Assembly (NCBI GenBank): GCA_003439945.1
Contig: QVRM01000483.1
Location: 40,209-104,208 of the forward strand
Origin: Dermanyssus gallinae
Lineage: Eukaryota > Arthropoda > Arachnida > Mesostigmata > Dermanyssidae
DNA: 64,000 nucleotides
Reading direction: 5' to 3'
Shown: in pieces, positions 1 to 12,029 of the stretch
Layout: every line of letters starts with the position of its first letter
Position numbering within the stretch: the first letter of the stretch is position 1
The notes under the pieces: generated by a model
Told to the model about the DNA's origin: nothing
Databases searched by the model: none
Seen by the model: only the letters and a program-made list of their open reading frames with translations
Program-made: the position numbers and the translations under genes

Positions 1-949
1 GGTAGAACCTCTTAATCTGCTAGGATGCTGGTGCGGCGATTTGTAACGAAGCTGGACTGGAGTGTTTTATAAGCGCAACTCTTGTTTTGCAATTGATCAC
101 TAGGAAGATCGGACCATCTTCTTGGAGTGTGCTGTGGACGATCCCCGTCATACTACGATTCCCGCTTCGAGCTGAAATCTAAAGTATCATTTCTCAAACA
201 AAAGCATCAGGCCGTGTTCGATTTTTCTCCGACGAGAAAATATTTGCCCTAGACGCAAAAATCACCTGGCGAAATGAACGTTAACTCGTCCACAATTCGA
301 AAGATATCCCTATTGTCGGACTAATGAGCAGAGCTAATTTCCAGTTTATGTGCATCTACTGAGTGCAGTGTCTAGTGAAGGAAACGTCATGGTACCATAC
401 TTTTTCGATCACGGAACATATAAGCAAGTTCTGGATGAAGCTTTTTAGCCATCTAGCAGTATTTTGTTTTTGGCTAAAAGAGTTCAATTTCCTGGATTAC
501 TATGTGTATTTAGGCGTTATTCAATTCAATGCACTTCAAACGCACCTTAAGTTGCCTTTAAGCGCTTTAGATATAGAATCGAAGCGGAGACTAATTGTCC
601 CTGATCCCTCTGACTGTCAGATTTTCTAAACATGCTATAGACGTGTCCGTTTTAGACAGTCAGACACAATATAGTCTGGGGCACCTGACCAGACAGGCTT
701 CAAGGACTTTTGTTAGTATGAGCCCATTTGAACATTGGCCGCGTAAACATTCTGCTAATCTGAATTCCAAGCAAGCGACAGCACCAGGAGTAATAGAGTA
801 CTGATTTTGTAGTTGTCCGCTAAGATGTAGTATTATTATATCTTAAACGCATGCCTTTCCGAATGGATGGGAATGGCTCTGACACTAGATCAACTACTAA
901 AAGCATGTAAAAAACCCGTTTATCGTTTTATTTATTGCTTTATGCGTTT

Positions 950-997
<48 letters not shown>

Positions 998-1036
998 TTC
1001 TGATAATATTTCATTAACACGTTTATTTCTATTTAG
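1..1036. other. Region upstream of the His-rich peptide gene
   Basis: No recognisable protein. Two overlapping small plus-strand open frames (363-629 and 595-804) have no familiar motif and look like chance ORFs. A (TA)n tract fills 953-994. The final bases before 1037 (pyrimidine-rich, ending TTTAG) look like a 3' splice site, so a 5' non-coding exon of the following gene probably lies somewhere in or before this stretch. I could not place it. Confidence 0.4.
953..994. repeat. (TA)n microsatellite
   Basis: About 42 bp of uninterrupted TA dinucleotides, inside the putative 5' intron of the His-rich peptide gene. Confidence 0.95.
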
Positions 1037-1185
1037 ATGATGGTGAGGATCACAGTATGTGTGGTTGCAGTTTTGGCGCTAGCATCGCTATGGCATTGCG
1101 AGGCAGGGAAGATCAAAAAGATAGCGGGACTCGGTCTTATCGGGGCGGCGTTAGCTCCGAGATTTGTGCCCATTCCTGTGCCCGA
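1037..1185 (+). CDS. Secreted His-rich peptide, coding exon 1 (signal peptide)
   Basis: First coding exon of a predicted 100-residue secreted peptide. It opens with ATGATG directly after a good acceptor (TTTCTATTTAG) and ends at a consensus donor (GTAAGT at 1186). It encodes 49 residues plus two bases (phase 2). Residues 1 to about 23 form a typical signal peptide: MMVR, a hydrophobic core rich in V, A and L, then WHCEA. The mature start is probably near GKIKKIAGLGLIGAALAP, a short lysine-bearing amphipathic stretch, followed by a proline-rich linker. The minus-strand open frame over the same DNA (1033-1266) is a shadow. No family is recognised. A role as an antimicrobial or metal-binding peptide is inference from composition. 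Translation might instead begin in an earlier exon, but the signal peptide argues for this ATG. Confidence 0.62.
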
Positions 1186-1541
1186 GTAAGTCGTATTTAA
1201 TTTATGCATTGCTTTTTCTCGTATTTTTCGTAGTTGTTGTATTGTCAGCTGTTGTCCGACAACCATTATACGACGAGCCAGGATTACGAGCTCGTAATTT
1301 GTTTTTGTAGTTGCTAAATTAGCGTTTGTAGTATTGGCGCTACTAATATTGTAATTAAGTAATACGTAGGTAATTGTGCTATATGGACTTCAAGCAGGCT
1401 ACGACTGATTATGATTCTACTGGTCTTCTGAACTACTACGGCTACTTCTACAATGTATTTATTTATCATTGATACGATTTTTTTTTTGGAAAACGTACTT
1501 AACGCGAATACTATTCTAACTACTTGTCGAACACGTCTCAG
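1186..1541 (+). other. Intron of the His-rich peptide gene
   Basis: A 356-bp intron inferred from GTAAGT at its start and ...CACGTCTCAG at its end. The exons join in phase 2, and the split codon becomes Asp (GA|T). The join keeps the long His-rich frame open. The frame can also be read back through the intron to 1453, but that reading lacks a signal sequence. Confidence 0.58.
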
Positions 1542-1695
1542 TTATGGTCACCACGGCGACCAGCATGGGCCGTACGTACATAGCCATGAACACCGCCACC
1601 ACCATCATCACTATCATCCGCATGAAGTCGTGGTCACGCATCATTACCATCATGATACATGGCATGATCTTGGAGGCCATGGAAGCTGGTGGTAG
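1542..1695 (+). CDS. Secreted His-rich peptide, coding exon 2
   Basis: Final coding exon, 50 residues ending at TAG 1693-1695. It is strikingly histidine-rich: 19 His in 50 residues, including a run of five (RHHHHHYHPH) and HH-Y-HH pairs, with Gly, Tyr and Asp between and a C-terminal GSWW. It has no cysteine, so this is not a disulfide-type defensin. Clustered His suggests zinc or copper binding or pH-dependent activity. Arthropods are known to have His-rich antimicrobial and cuticle peptides (hebraein and microplusin of ticks are examples of the class), but I see no specific homology. A plus-strand frame at 1544-1840 overlaps in another phase and is a shadow. Confidence 0.6.
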
Positions 1696-1702
1696 ATCTA
1701 GT

Positions 1703-1900
1703 CCATTTCTGCGCGATCAAATTCATCTCAGCGCCATCATGGTCATCTCAGCGCCATCATGGTCATCTAAGCGTCATCAATTTCATCTCAACGTCATCAG
1801 GTTCATTCCAACGCCATCAAGTTCATCCCAGCGCCATTAAATTCATCTTAGCGTGATTGAATTCATCTCAGCATGATTAAATTCATCCACGTTCATCCAA
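1703..1900 (+). repeat. 20-bp minisatellite, about 9 units
   Basis: Tandem units close to TCATCTCAGCGCCATCATGG. Eight clear 20-bp units run from 1723 to 1882, with a degenerate unit before (1703-1722) and a partial one after. The first two full units are identical and divergence grows along the array. It starts 7 bp after the stop codon of the His-rich peptide, so it would lie in the 3' UTR. The period is not a multiple of three. Confidence 0.85.
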
Positions 1901-2128
1901 TTAGGCCAGTAACGACGAAACCTTTCAAGTATCTGTCTGTCTTATTTCTGTGCAGTCGTCGATTCGGCCGCCTCACCGAGCAGATCGTGCAGATTAGGGA
2001 TTTTCTTAATATTCGTACAGAATGTCGCATTGCCGGTCATCAGCCGTCGCGACATCCCCATTGAGATCATGATTAAGCTTCGGCTTGCCTTGGATAGGAC
2101 AGCACACGCTTTCCAATATGGTAGCGTA

Positions 2129-2276
2129 CATCTTCGATGTAATGCCAAAGTAATACCGAGCCTGGGGGAGTGGGGAGGAATCCGGGTTTAGTGGGTTTGC
2201 GAGTCTCACACTAGTCACGCAGACTGCTAGTGGCGCATGTGCATCATGCATTCCCAAAACCTCCCAGAACAAAAAA
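2129..2276 (+). mobile_element. A-tailed retroelement 3' end, copy 1
   Basis: About 148 bp nearly identical to 42461-42602 (shared CGATGTAA... to ...CCTCCCAGAAC plus A-run). It ends in eight A and is flanked by a target-site duplication (AATATGGTAGCGTA at 2115-2128; the same core at 2278-2290). Truncation at the 5' end, an A-tail and a duplication of about 13 bp are the signs of non-LTR retrotransposition. There is no coding capacity. It could be the 3' end of a LINE or a short SINE-like element. Confidence 0.72.
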
Positions 2277-2290
2277 AATATGGTAGCGTA

Positions 2291-4246
2291 TGGCCGCCGT
2301 TATAGTTTAATGTAGGCCTCGGCTGTGCTGATTGTTCTTCTAGTTGATCTGGTTGACAGCTTGAGGGTGCTGCCCGATCTATGAGTACCGTGGTCCCGCC
2401 AGGTCCTATAGTTAGAAAAGAGTGGGCAGATGAGCCCGTATCCAGTCGACCGTGTCTTTGTGTTCATGCCAAAAAATCTGTCTTCAATGCTAGGTTATTA
2501 GACATGCGCCTCAGAGTTCTGCGAATAACGCAACATCATGTCTCACTTGCTGGATATTTGTGTGTAGATCATAGTTTTGCCGCAGTGCCGTTACTTACGG
2601 TATTTCGTATGTCTTCGATTCAAAACTATCTTCGATTTGACCGTCCTACGCTACCATATACCGGATTTTTTGCGTTTCGACTGCTTGTTTCGCGATGCGT
2701 TTTTTCCATACGCTGTGGCGTAAGCTGTCTCAAATACTCCGGGTTCATATATATATATATATATATATGTCTCGCTCCATAGATCGTTCTTATTCTTTCA
2801 CTCTCGTTAGCGTGTACAGAGATATAGTTGTTCGATAGATAGTTACGGGACACGCAATGTGCCCTAAAAGAAACAGCTCTATTGTATCATATTCTGAAGA
2901 ATGTAACAGAAAGGTAATAAATTCAGTCATATTACAAACACGAATGATTAGTCATATCTAATATAGATAAAGTAAACCCTACACAATAAACGTCCCCAAA
3001 CGTAAGAGTTATCACTGCGCAATCAACTTTGCTCTAGGAGTCTTAGACTTTAAATACGAACGTATTGTCATTTAACAACAGCGGGACTCGCTCATTAATT
3101 AGGAAAAATCATACGGCGCAATAAAGACAGACTGTCTGACACTGTTTATTTTTTAATTTATGTGTAGGATGTCGATTGTAATATACGTAAATGATTCTAG
3201 TATTGGCAGCCACCGCGTCGGGTACACGTCGCCGATCAAAGCTGGCTTAGTGCTTCACACCTCTACACTACTTCAGCCTATCAAACACCGCAACAAGGTA
3301 AGTTGTTGTCTAGCACGATCGACCACAAAACATACACATACGCTTCATATGCTGAGCAAATTAGAAACGTAGCAGAGACGCGCTGAAGTTTTTCTCATTA
3401 GTGAATTTTATTGTTTATAAAAACTCCGCCAGGGTACACTGCTGGGAGAATAATACATAATACATTTGCACACAATTTTTTTTTGCATTAAGCTTTCTAA
3501 ACTGATTGCTAATCTTGCACAATTCGCTAATATAGCTTGCTAATTAGCAAAATGGAGGCACTAAGAATAAGTTCCTCGTGTGACATTTTAATGTAGAGTC
3601 TGGAATGCGTGATGCACTCCTGCGTCGAATGCTCACTAAGAGTTCGGATTAGATACGCTGCTAGATTTAGTTTTTGGGTAAACTTTTGAACCACGCCTGG
3701 ATCAAATGTCTGTAAAGTAAACGAGTGGCCTTATATTCGTTACTGAATCTAAATTCGATAGTGACAACACTACGTTTCAAACCGCTGTAGACTTAACAGC
3801 GCAATCGTAAAAGCATCAAATTAATTACTTCAATTCACAAGTATGCTCTCATATATACCGATACAACCAGTACCAATTAATTGCTACATGTTACACTGCA
3901 TCAAGCTAATAACGGAACGAACCTTAAAGTCAGTAAATTATTTCAAAAATAGCCCCCACCCATACAATACTATCTACTAATCTTCGACACCTTTTTTGGG
4001 AGGTTTCGGAAATCCTAACGCACATACGTTAAGAGCAGCAAGCGTGACAAGTGTGGAACTCACAAACCTACTAAAATTGTATCCCCCACCCAGACTCAGT
4101 ATTGCTCTGGCATTACTTCAAAAGTAATTTTGCGGAAGAATTAAGGTTTTATAAAGTTATGTTTATGTTAAGCACTTTAGAACGTAAAAAACAAAGAAAA
4201 CATAACTTGTGACGAAGAAATGCACATACAAAATTTAGATTAAAAA
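2291..4246. other. Non-coding stretch without recognisable gene
   Basis: AT-rich, with a short (TA)n at 2747-2768. The 133-residue open frame at 2381-2782 runs into the TA tract and resembles nothing known. Nothing else seen, apart from a possible orphan exon listed separately at 3169-3297. Confidence 0.4.
3169..3297 (+). other. Possible orphan exon (acceptor and donor present)
   Basis: A 129-bp segment open in one frame, preceded by a pyrimidine-rich acceptor (TTTATGTGTAG) and followed by a strong donor (AAG|GTAAGT). The frame starting ATGTCGATTGTA encodes 42 residues without stop; the other two frames are closed. No partner exons and no protein family were recognised, so it may be chance. 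Confidence 0.22.
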
Positions 4247-4289
4247 ATATATGTATATATATAAGATATATATATATAGATATATAATA

Positions 4290-4382
<93 letters not shown>
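4247..4382. repeat. (TA)n-rich tract
   Basis: About 135 bp of TA with a few interruptions, abutting the end of the mariner-like relic that begins at 4384. Confidence 0.95.
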
Positions 4383-4383
4383 G

Positions 4384-5105
4384 CACAGCGTGTCCCACAA
4401 AGAGCAGGAACTTTAAATTTCAAATTAAATACCGTTCTATAAAATTTAACACTAACGAAACTTTGCTTTACTTATAAAATAGACATGCAGGTCTCATGGA
4501 GCACCAACACATTGAACACGCTGTCCTCGGCATTGCTGGCGCGCGTATTTATTGTTCGTGAAAACAAACACAAGTGTGCTCTTCTAGATACCAATACGAA
4601 TAATACCGATTAAATGCTACATACTACACTGATACCGAGGGCGCGTGATGCACGCGGTGAGCCAAACCAATCCCAGTGATAGGGCGTTTAATCTTCTCCT
4701 TCAGGGCCTTGGTGGCCGTATGGTTGTTGACATACACTTTTGACTTTTGAGAAAAACCTGAATTAGAAGTTCAATGGCGCTAAATCGCTGTGCCCTTCTT
4801 CGCTGTGTCGCTGTCGGTAGGCTGGAGCTGTTAAGTCAACTGGGTTTTGTTGGTATGAGGACGCACATACTTTGTGAGAATTCTGCGTAGAGTGTTCTCT
4901 TACATCGTGAAAAATTGCATTCTTAAGCACGATGCCGAATGGATGGGACTTCTCGGACCAGCGGCCACATTCTGGTGAACAGCCGGTGAGTTGAATGACT
5001 TGAGCGATCACGGTTTGAGCCAGTCCCCTCGAATCGTTTAATTATTCTCACTATTGATGCACTTGGAACATTTGGAACGACCTTTGAAGCTCTTAGAACT
5101 ACCAA
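4384..5105 (-). mobile_element. Tc1/mariner-type transposase relic, internally deleted
   Basis: Read on the minus strand from 5105, a 60-residue frame (ASKVVPNVPSASIVRIIKRF...) resembles the helix-turn-helix DNA-binding part of mariner-like transposases. It continues after a frame break as TLRRILTKYVRPHTNKTQLT, matching the conserved R-I-L-x-K-x-L-x-x-x-P-Y-K-x-Q-L-T block. The DDE catalytic centre is then missing: after stop codons only a C-terminal-like stretch (VYVNNHTATKALKEKIKR) follows. The element ends at a CAGCGTGTCCCACAAAG-type end (from 4386) that resembles mariner terminal inverted repeats. I did not find the matching inverted repeat at the other end. It is non-functional: frame shifts, stops and no catalytic domain. 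The family call rests on remembered motif patterns. Confidence 0.55.
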
Positions 5106-6457
5106 AAATTAAACGCAATTCGCAAATTATGACAATCTAACTTTCATAGTTTCGGAAATCATTTTTAACGATAAGAATGCGTTTCTGTGTCGAATAGCAA
5201 TCAATATCAATTTTCAATAATAGCGAGCTGTTTACCATCGATTTGTTTTTCGAGTTTGACTATCAAAGCAAAGCAGCAGAAGTGGTGCCAAGCTGACCCT
5301 CCCTTTGGGTCCCTGTTAGTTTACTTAGCGACGTAAATGCGTTAGAACTACAACTTGTCCAATGCTTCAACTAGTCGCTAGTGTCTTCCAGGTGCATTGA
5401 GATGCATTACAAACGTTCCACATTACGAACGAAATGTTTATCATACCTAATCACAGTTCTTACCGGCAGTGTTTTTTTTAATCTATGGCAGAATAACACG
5501 TACCACCTTTCTATTACACACAGTTAGCTGCTAACACATTGTGCTAAAGTTTAGGTGGTGGTAAAGTATAATTCCTAAATAATGACTGTTGTGAAGTATC
5601 GTATCTGTTCGCAAATAAATTCATCATCGCAATATCGCATGTATGTAGCGTGCCTCACACATTCGGATTACCCACTGTAACCTACTCTACGTAGCATGGT
5701 CTTAATTCGTGCAGGGGATGCAGGAGTTTGCACTCTAAGTGAACCTCGCCTCTCTATATGTCCCGCTCACCTGTGCATAGCTCGTAATTCCTTCGAGCAG
5801 CTGATCCGTGCCTGATTCGCCCATCAAACACAGCTCACCGCCCACGGAAGCTTTTTCATTTATATATATATATATATAAGTGTGTGTTGCGCTGGCTCAA
5901 GTCTAGCAGTCATTCAACGTCATTATGTTATAATAGCTAGATCATCTGCATCATACGAAGTCAAGGGTCCCCCTCTCGAGCGCCGGCTCTCTCTCTCTCG
6001 ACAGGGCCGGGACAGAACCCCAGTGTGACAGCGCACGGTGGCTGGGGTAGCCCTGGGGGAGGTGGGGGGGTGGGGTAGAAGAACACTGACACCGCATAAC
6101 AGTTCTGTGCGCATCTGAGCCATGACATTGGCGATGATCAGGCTAAGAGGAATCTTTCAATTCTCGCTCGCGTCTCGTTCGCCCGAGTTGTCCGCGCTTG
6201 CACCAGGGCGTGCGTGCGTGCTCGGCTTCGATGCGTCTAGTGTCACCACGATTCCAGGTGGCCAACCGTAGCTATCGAAGCGGTCTCACTTTGCCAGCCT
6301 GTCACCCGCCACTCGTGACATCACGACGCGCGTTCAAGCCCAAAGAAGTGCGGCAGGTGAAATGGCTAATCTGAAACGGCCGCTCGAGGTGTTAACAACA
6401 ACAGCACAGCTCGCCTCCGCCTCTTCTAGCTCCCCCATTTATGACGTAATCCTAGAC

Positions 6458-6497
<40 letters not shown>

Positions 6498-6850
6498 GTG
6501 TACGCAACCAGATCCAGCGACCCATATGTATTAACAACCTAATGATACTAATTAAATTGTGATTTGGCAATGACATGTATAGGTGAATCTGATGATGATG
6601 GTGGCTAGAAAATTGAGCAGCCCATAGTTCAAACGCTTTGATTATGATGGTAGTAGACGTTGCAAAAACAAACACACATTTTGTACTGTTTATAAAGAAC
6701 AGACATTAAATGTATTTATGTCATTTAGAGTTCAATCACAAAACTAAACAGTGTGGTGTACCGTACTTAAAAAAAATACGTTCCTTCGCCCGTAAGGTGA
6801 CAACCATCATAGATGCGGCAGTATCGTGATACGTGAATATAAGGGGTGTT
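5106..6850. other. Non-coding stretch
   Basis: No gene recognised. It holds short TA tracts (5860-5878, 6461-6495) and a GC-richer part (about 5940-6360) with short open frames of no familiar composition. Confidence 0.4.
6461..6495. repeat. (TA)n microsatellite
   Basis: About 35 bp of TA dinucleotides. Confidence 0.95.
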
Positions 6851-7546
6851 CAAATAAAAATATAATTGAAGTCTCACTGAATTACCCAAAACTAATCACC
6901 AGAACCCCGTACACAAGTATTCCACTTTTTTTACAAGCCGAAGGCTTCCCTGTTCCCAGAATTGTTGTGACAGTGGCATAAGTCAGTGTTCCACACAAGT
7001 GTTCTTTAGTTTCTCGTCCGAGTTGAAGCGTCCTCCTTTAAGATGTTTTTTTAGTGAACCAAACTGGAGAAAGCTGTCGTGGAGCAGAATCACTCCGTCC
7101 GTGAGCAGCCCAGGCTATTTGCAGTTGATGGAGTTTGGCTACGTTGCGTCGTCTCACAGTTACGCACGCCTCTGTTAATGTCGCTGAGGTTTTTTGGAAC
7201 TCGCTGCGTGCACACCTTCTGCTAGCCTAACCGGTTGCGCACACTGTTCCAGCGTTGGCACCTACCATCACTGCCAACACTCGCATTGCAACACGCAGAT
7301 CACCTCTTACGCAGATCATCGTTACCTTGTCGATGATTTTGGCCGCAAATACAGTGTTTGTCTGACCGGGTTTCGGTCCATTCACTTAAACACTTCTGGC
7401 CTCTACTACAAAATAGGTACTTTACGTTCTTACTGACTTGTCGGATAGACCTTACCCTTGTGTGCGGCTACCATTCGGCAATGAATACCGGCATGTCCAA
7501 ATTTCAGTCGGTTTAGTTGTTACGACGTTTCGTATATTTTTATTTG
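6851..7546 (-). mobile_element. Mariner-like transposon relic with terminal inverted repeats
   Basis: Ends in a perfect 14-bp inverted repeat: CAAATAAAAATATA at 6851-6864 and its complement at 7533-7546. On the minus strand, between about 7200 and 6870, the conceptual translation across several stops resembles the C-terminal third of a mariner-type transposase (CVTVRRRNVAKL, then LSQQFWEQGSLRLVKKVEYL). About 700 bp is shorter than an autonomous mariner (about 1.3 kb), so the middle has been lost. The plus-strand frame at 7194-7436 is not a gene. The left end GGGGTGTTCAAATAAAAAT looks like other mariner-type termini. Confidence 0.5.
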
Positions 7547-7552
7547 CATAAC

Positions 7553-7561
7553 GTATATATA

Positions 7562-7613
<52 letters not shown>

Positions 7614-7619
7614 CATATA
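7553..7619. repeat. (TA)n microsatellite
   Basis: About 67 bp of TA with three interruptions, adjoining the right end of the mariner-like relic. Mariner elements insert at TA dinucleotides. Confidence 0.95.

Positions 7620-9432
<1,813 letters not shown>

Positions 9433-9465
<33 letters not shown>
9433..9465. repeat. (TA)n microsatellite, left border of GC island
   Basis: 33 bp of TA preceded by TCACAAA, the same word that precedes the TA tract at 10144-10174. Confidence 0.95.
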
Positions 9466-9466
<1 letters not shown>

Positions 9467-10139
9467 CAAAAGAGAGAAATACTTACACTCCCGCCGCCCG
9501 CGATTTAATACGCGCGAGCCTTTGACGGGAGTGCCCGCCAGCCCGAATAGACAGGCCAGCAGCTCCCCCACCCTCCCCCCTATCGAGGTTCGGAATGGGG
9601 GTACCACACTACTCCACCGTACCGATTAGACGCGTTCACCTCGCGATTCCGCGTTACACCCCAGAATATACATTCCTCCCGAAGGACGTCTGACCACTCC
9701 AGAGCAGGGGTTCCCCGTAAAATACGGGGCCAGAAGGTCCTCTCGACCGGTGGTCTGCTTTCATGTGGCCACTTCTCACTCGTTTTGCCTATTAAGCCAA
9801 GGCAGCAGGCGTCCCGGACGGTACCACCGGGTGTCACCCGGGGCATTAACCGTCCAGCCCGGGGGTCCTCGTGCAGAACGGTCCCCCCGTATTGGCAGTA
9901 GCCTTAACAGCCCTCGAATGGGCCACGACAGGATGACAATATAAATTCGTTGACACCCAGTTTCTATCGTATGCCTTGCCCCCCGGTTAGATGTTAAACA
10001 CGGGAGTGTTACTATTGGGAGTTGTACCGTCTGACTAACTTACAAGCGGGCCACGTGAAGTTCCCCGCAGCGCGCGGAAGTCGCGCGCCAGCAGACCACC
10101 GGCCGGTAAGAGAGTCATAGTTACTCCCAGTAGTCTGTC

Positions 10140-10143
<4 letters not shown>
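9466..10143. other. GC-rich island between two TA tracts
   Basis: About 680 bp, strongly GC-rich against AT-rich surroundings, with many short C/G runs. Open frames on both strands (9233-9607 minus, 9580-9846 minus, 9750-9944 plus) overlap but none resembles a known protein. The borders are TA tracts each preceded by CACAAATATATA. It could be the 5' part of a retrotransposon (5' regions of R2-like elements are GC-rich and structured), a foreign insertion, or an unrelated CpG island. No promoter or tRNA boxes were found. Confidence 0.4.

Positions 10144-10174
<31 letters not shown>
10144..10174. repeat. (TA)n microsatellite, right border of GC island
   Basis: 31 bp of TA preceded by CACAAA, as at the left border. 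Confidence 0.95.
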
Positions 10175-10176
<2 letters not shown>

Positions 10177-10643
10177 CGAGTCTATACTGTGTTTCCATGG
10201 AATAGCATATCGTAAACCCTCGAACGCGAAACCTCGAACCGCTGCATGCTGTGTTACTCGCACGGCAGTAACGTGTAAAACTGCAGTCAGGTTAACCCAG
10301 CCGTATATACAATCACATATACGTCTATGTAGTCCTCGTCAGATGAATTTCTGTACGTGGGTAAGAAGCACAAGTACGTATTGCTGTTGGAAACATGCAG
10401 AAGTTACTCGACGACGTTGCTCCCTTCAGCGGAGCGGGGGAGCCCGTTCTCATAGGTAACATCACAGGTAGTAGAGTGTCATCCGATATCTGTGGGATTC
10501 ATCTTCTTGCACGGTTCACAGGGCCGCCCCCCCCCCCTCCGCCAACATGTGCAATGTGCTGTGGTGCCGTAGATAGACAATAGGTAGACATGGCGTGCAC
10601 ATTCATGAGCGACGTTCGCTTCGGAACCTCCTCCTGCTCCGGC

Positions 10644-10680
10644 CGACGATGGTGCACCTGTACACGGTGCACCATTGTCG
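10644..10680. other. Long hairpin, 15-bp stem
   Basis: CGACGATGGTGCACC (10644-10658) and GGTGCACCATTGTCG (10666-10680) are reverse complements except for one position that would be a G-U pair in RNA, with a 7-base loop TGTACAC. Confidence 0.75.
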
Positions 10681-10851
10681 ACCCGCGCCGCGACGCAATG
10701 ACAATAGGTCGCTTCGAGCGCAACGACGTAGCCTGTGGCGGCAGCAGCAGCAGCTCTCGCTAGCTATGGATCATAATCCATGATGCACGCTGGCTGCGGT
10801 TCTCGCAGATCGCCGTTCGCTCATCGCGAGGTTGCGGCTGCTGCTGCACGT

Positions 10852-10899
10852 GTCTACTATACAGGCAGGGGTCTACTATACAGGCAGGGGTCTACTATA
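10852..10899 (+). repeat. 19-bp tandem repeat, 2.5 copies
   Basis: Unit GTCTACTATACAGGCAGGG, two perfect copies and a 10-bp partial third. Confidence 0.93.
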
Positions 10900-11551
10900 T
10901 CCCCATCCATCTGTAGGGCGAAGTTCGAATGATCGAACCGTGAAGTTGCCGCCTGCGAGCTTCGGCGAGTTGCCAAAAGCTGCAAGCTGCGTCGCTGCCG
11001 CAGACAGAGCTACCCTTGCGTAGCTGAGGCCCCGCCCCAGCAAATCCCGGGCACGAGTTGTGCCCTTTTAGATTGCTACTACTACTACTACTACTATTCC
11101 TGCTGCTACAACACAACTACTATTCCTGCTACAACTACTACTACTACTTGTACGATTGCTGCTGTACCAAATATCGGGTGCCAGCGATGCTGCACGAGCC
11201 AGGTCAGGCAGGCTTCGTCTGCATTGTGCTAGCCTCTGCAAGTAACAGGGCGCCCGACACCAAAGTCCGCGTGCCTCCGCGTGCAGTCTGGTCACGTGCA
11301 ATCTGCGCGTGTCGTGCACAAGCGTAAGTTAACAAACTAGCACATCGTCATGGTTCGTCGTATTGAGAAGGATCGACCACTCAGGTCTGCACCGGCCGCA
11401 GAGTGTGTCAAGTGCACCGAACTCTAGGCTAGATACATAGCATCCAGCTCGTCGACAAGTGCGTTTATATATATATATATATGAAATAAATATTGTTCGG
11501 ATGCTTTTGTAGAGGTGGATGATATTAACTCGATGTAGATAATACAAAAAA

Positions 11552-11568
11552 ATATATATATATTTATG

Positions 11569-11602
<34 letters not shown>
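11552..11602. repeat. (TA)n microsatellite
   Basis: About 50 bp of TA with short interruptions. Confidence 0.94.
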
Positions 11603-11605
<3 letters not shown>

Positions 11606-11782
11606 ATGTCTTCTAGTATAGTTGTATACTTCTGCAGAAATTTTGTTGTGCATAGACTTGTGCATAGATAACTACCATTTTTAATTAAGAATAAATATTC
11701 AGATAGATATTTTTATTATATTTATTACATTTGCTAACGCTACATGTTTTTTAATCCTATTTTGATATCTTATCATACTTAA

Positions 11783-11786
<4 letters not shown>

Positions 11787-11821
<35 letters not shown>
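11787..11821. repeat. (TA)n microsatellite
   Basis: 35 bp of TA dinucleotides. Confidence 0.95.
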
Positions 11822-11823
<2 letters not shown>

Positions 11824-11961
11824 ATCGTATATGATGGAGCCTCCGGGCGGCATTTTTTAAATTCAATAATCCCTTATTGAGCTTAAAATTTACATAATCA
11901 GAAATTTTCAACAATTTTAACAATTAAGGGTATTTTGCATAAAGATTATCGCCCGTGTTTG

Positions 11962-11962
<1 letters not shown>

Positions 11963-12026
<64 letters not shown>
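11963..12026. repeat. (TA)n microsatellite
   Basis: 64 bp of perfect TA repeat. Confidence 0.96.
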
Positions 12027-12029
<3 letters not shown>

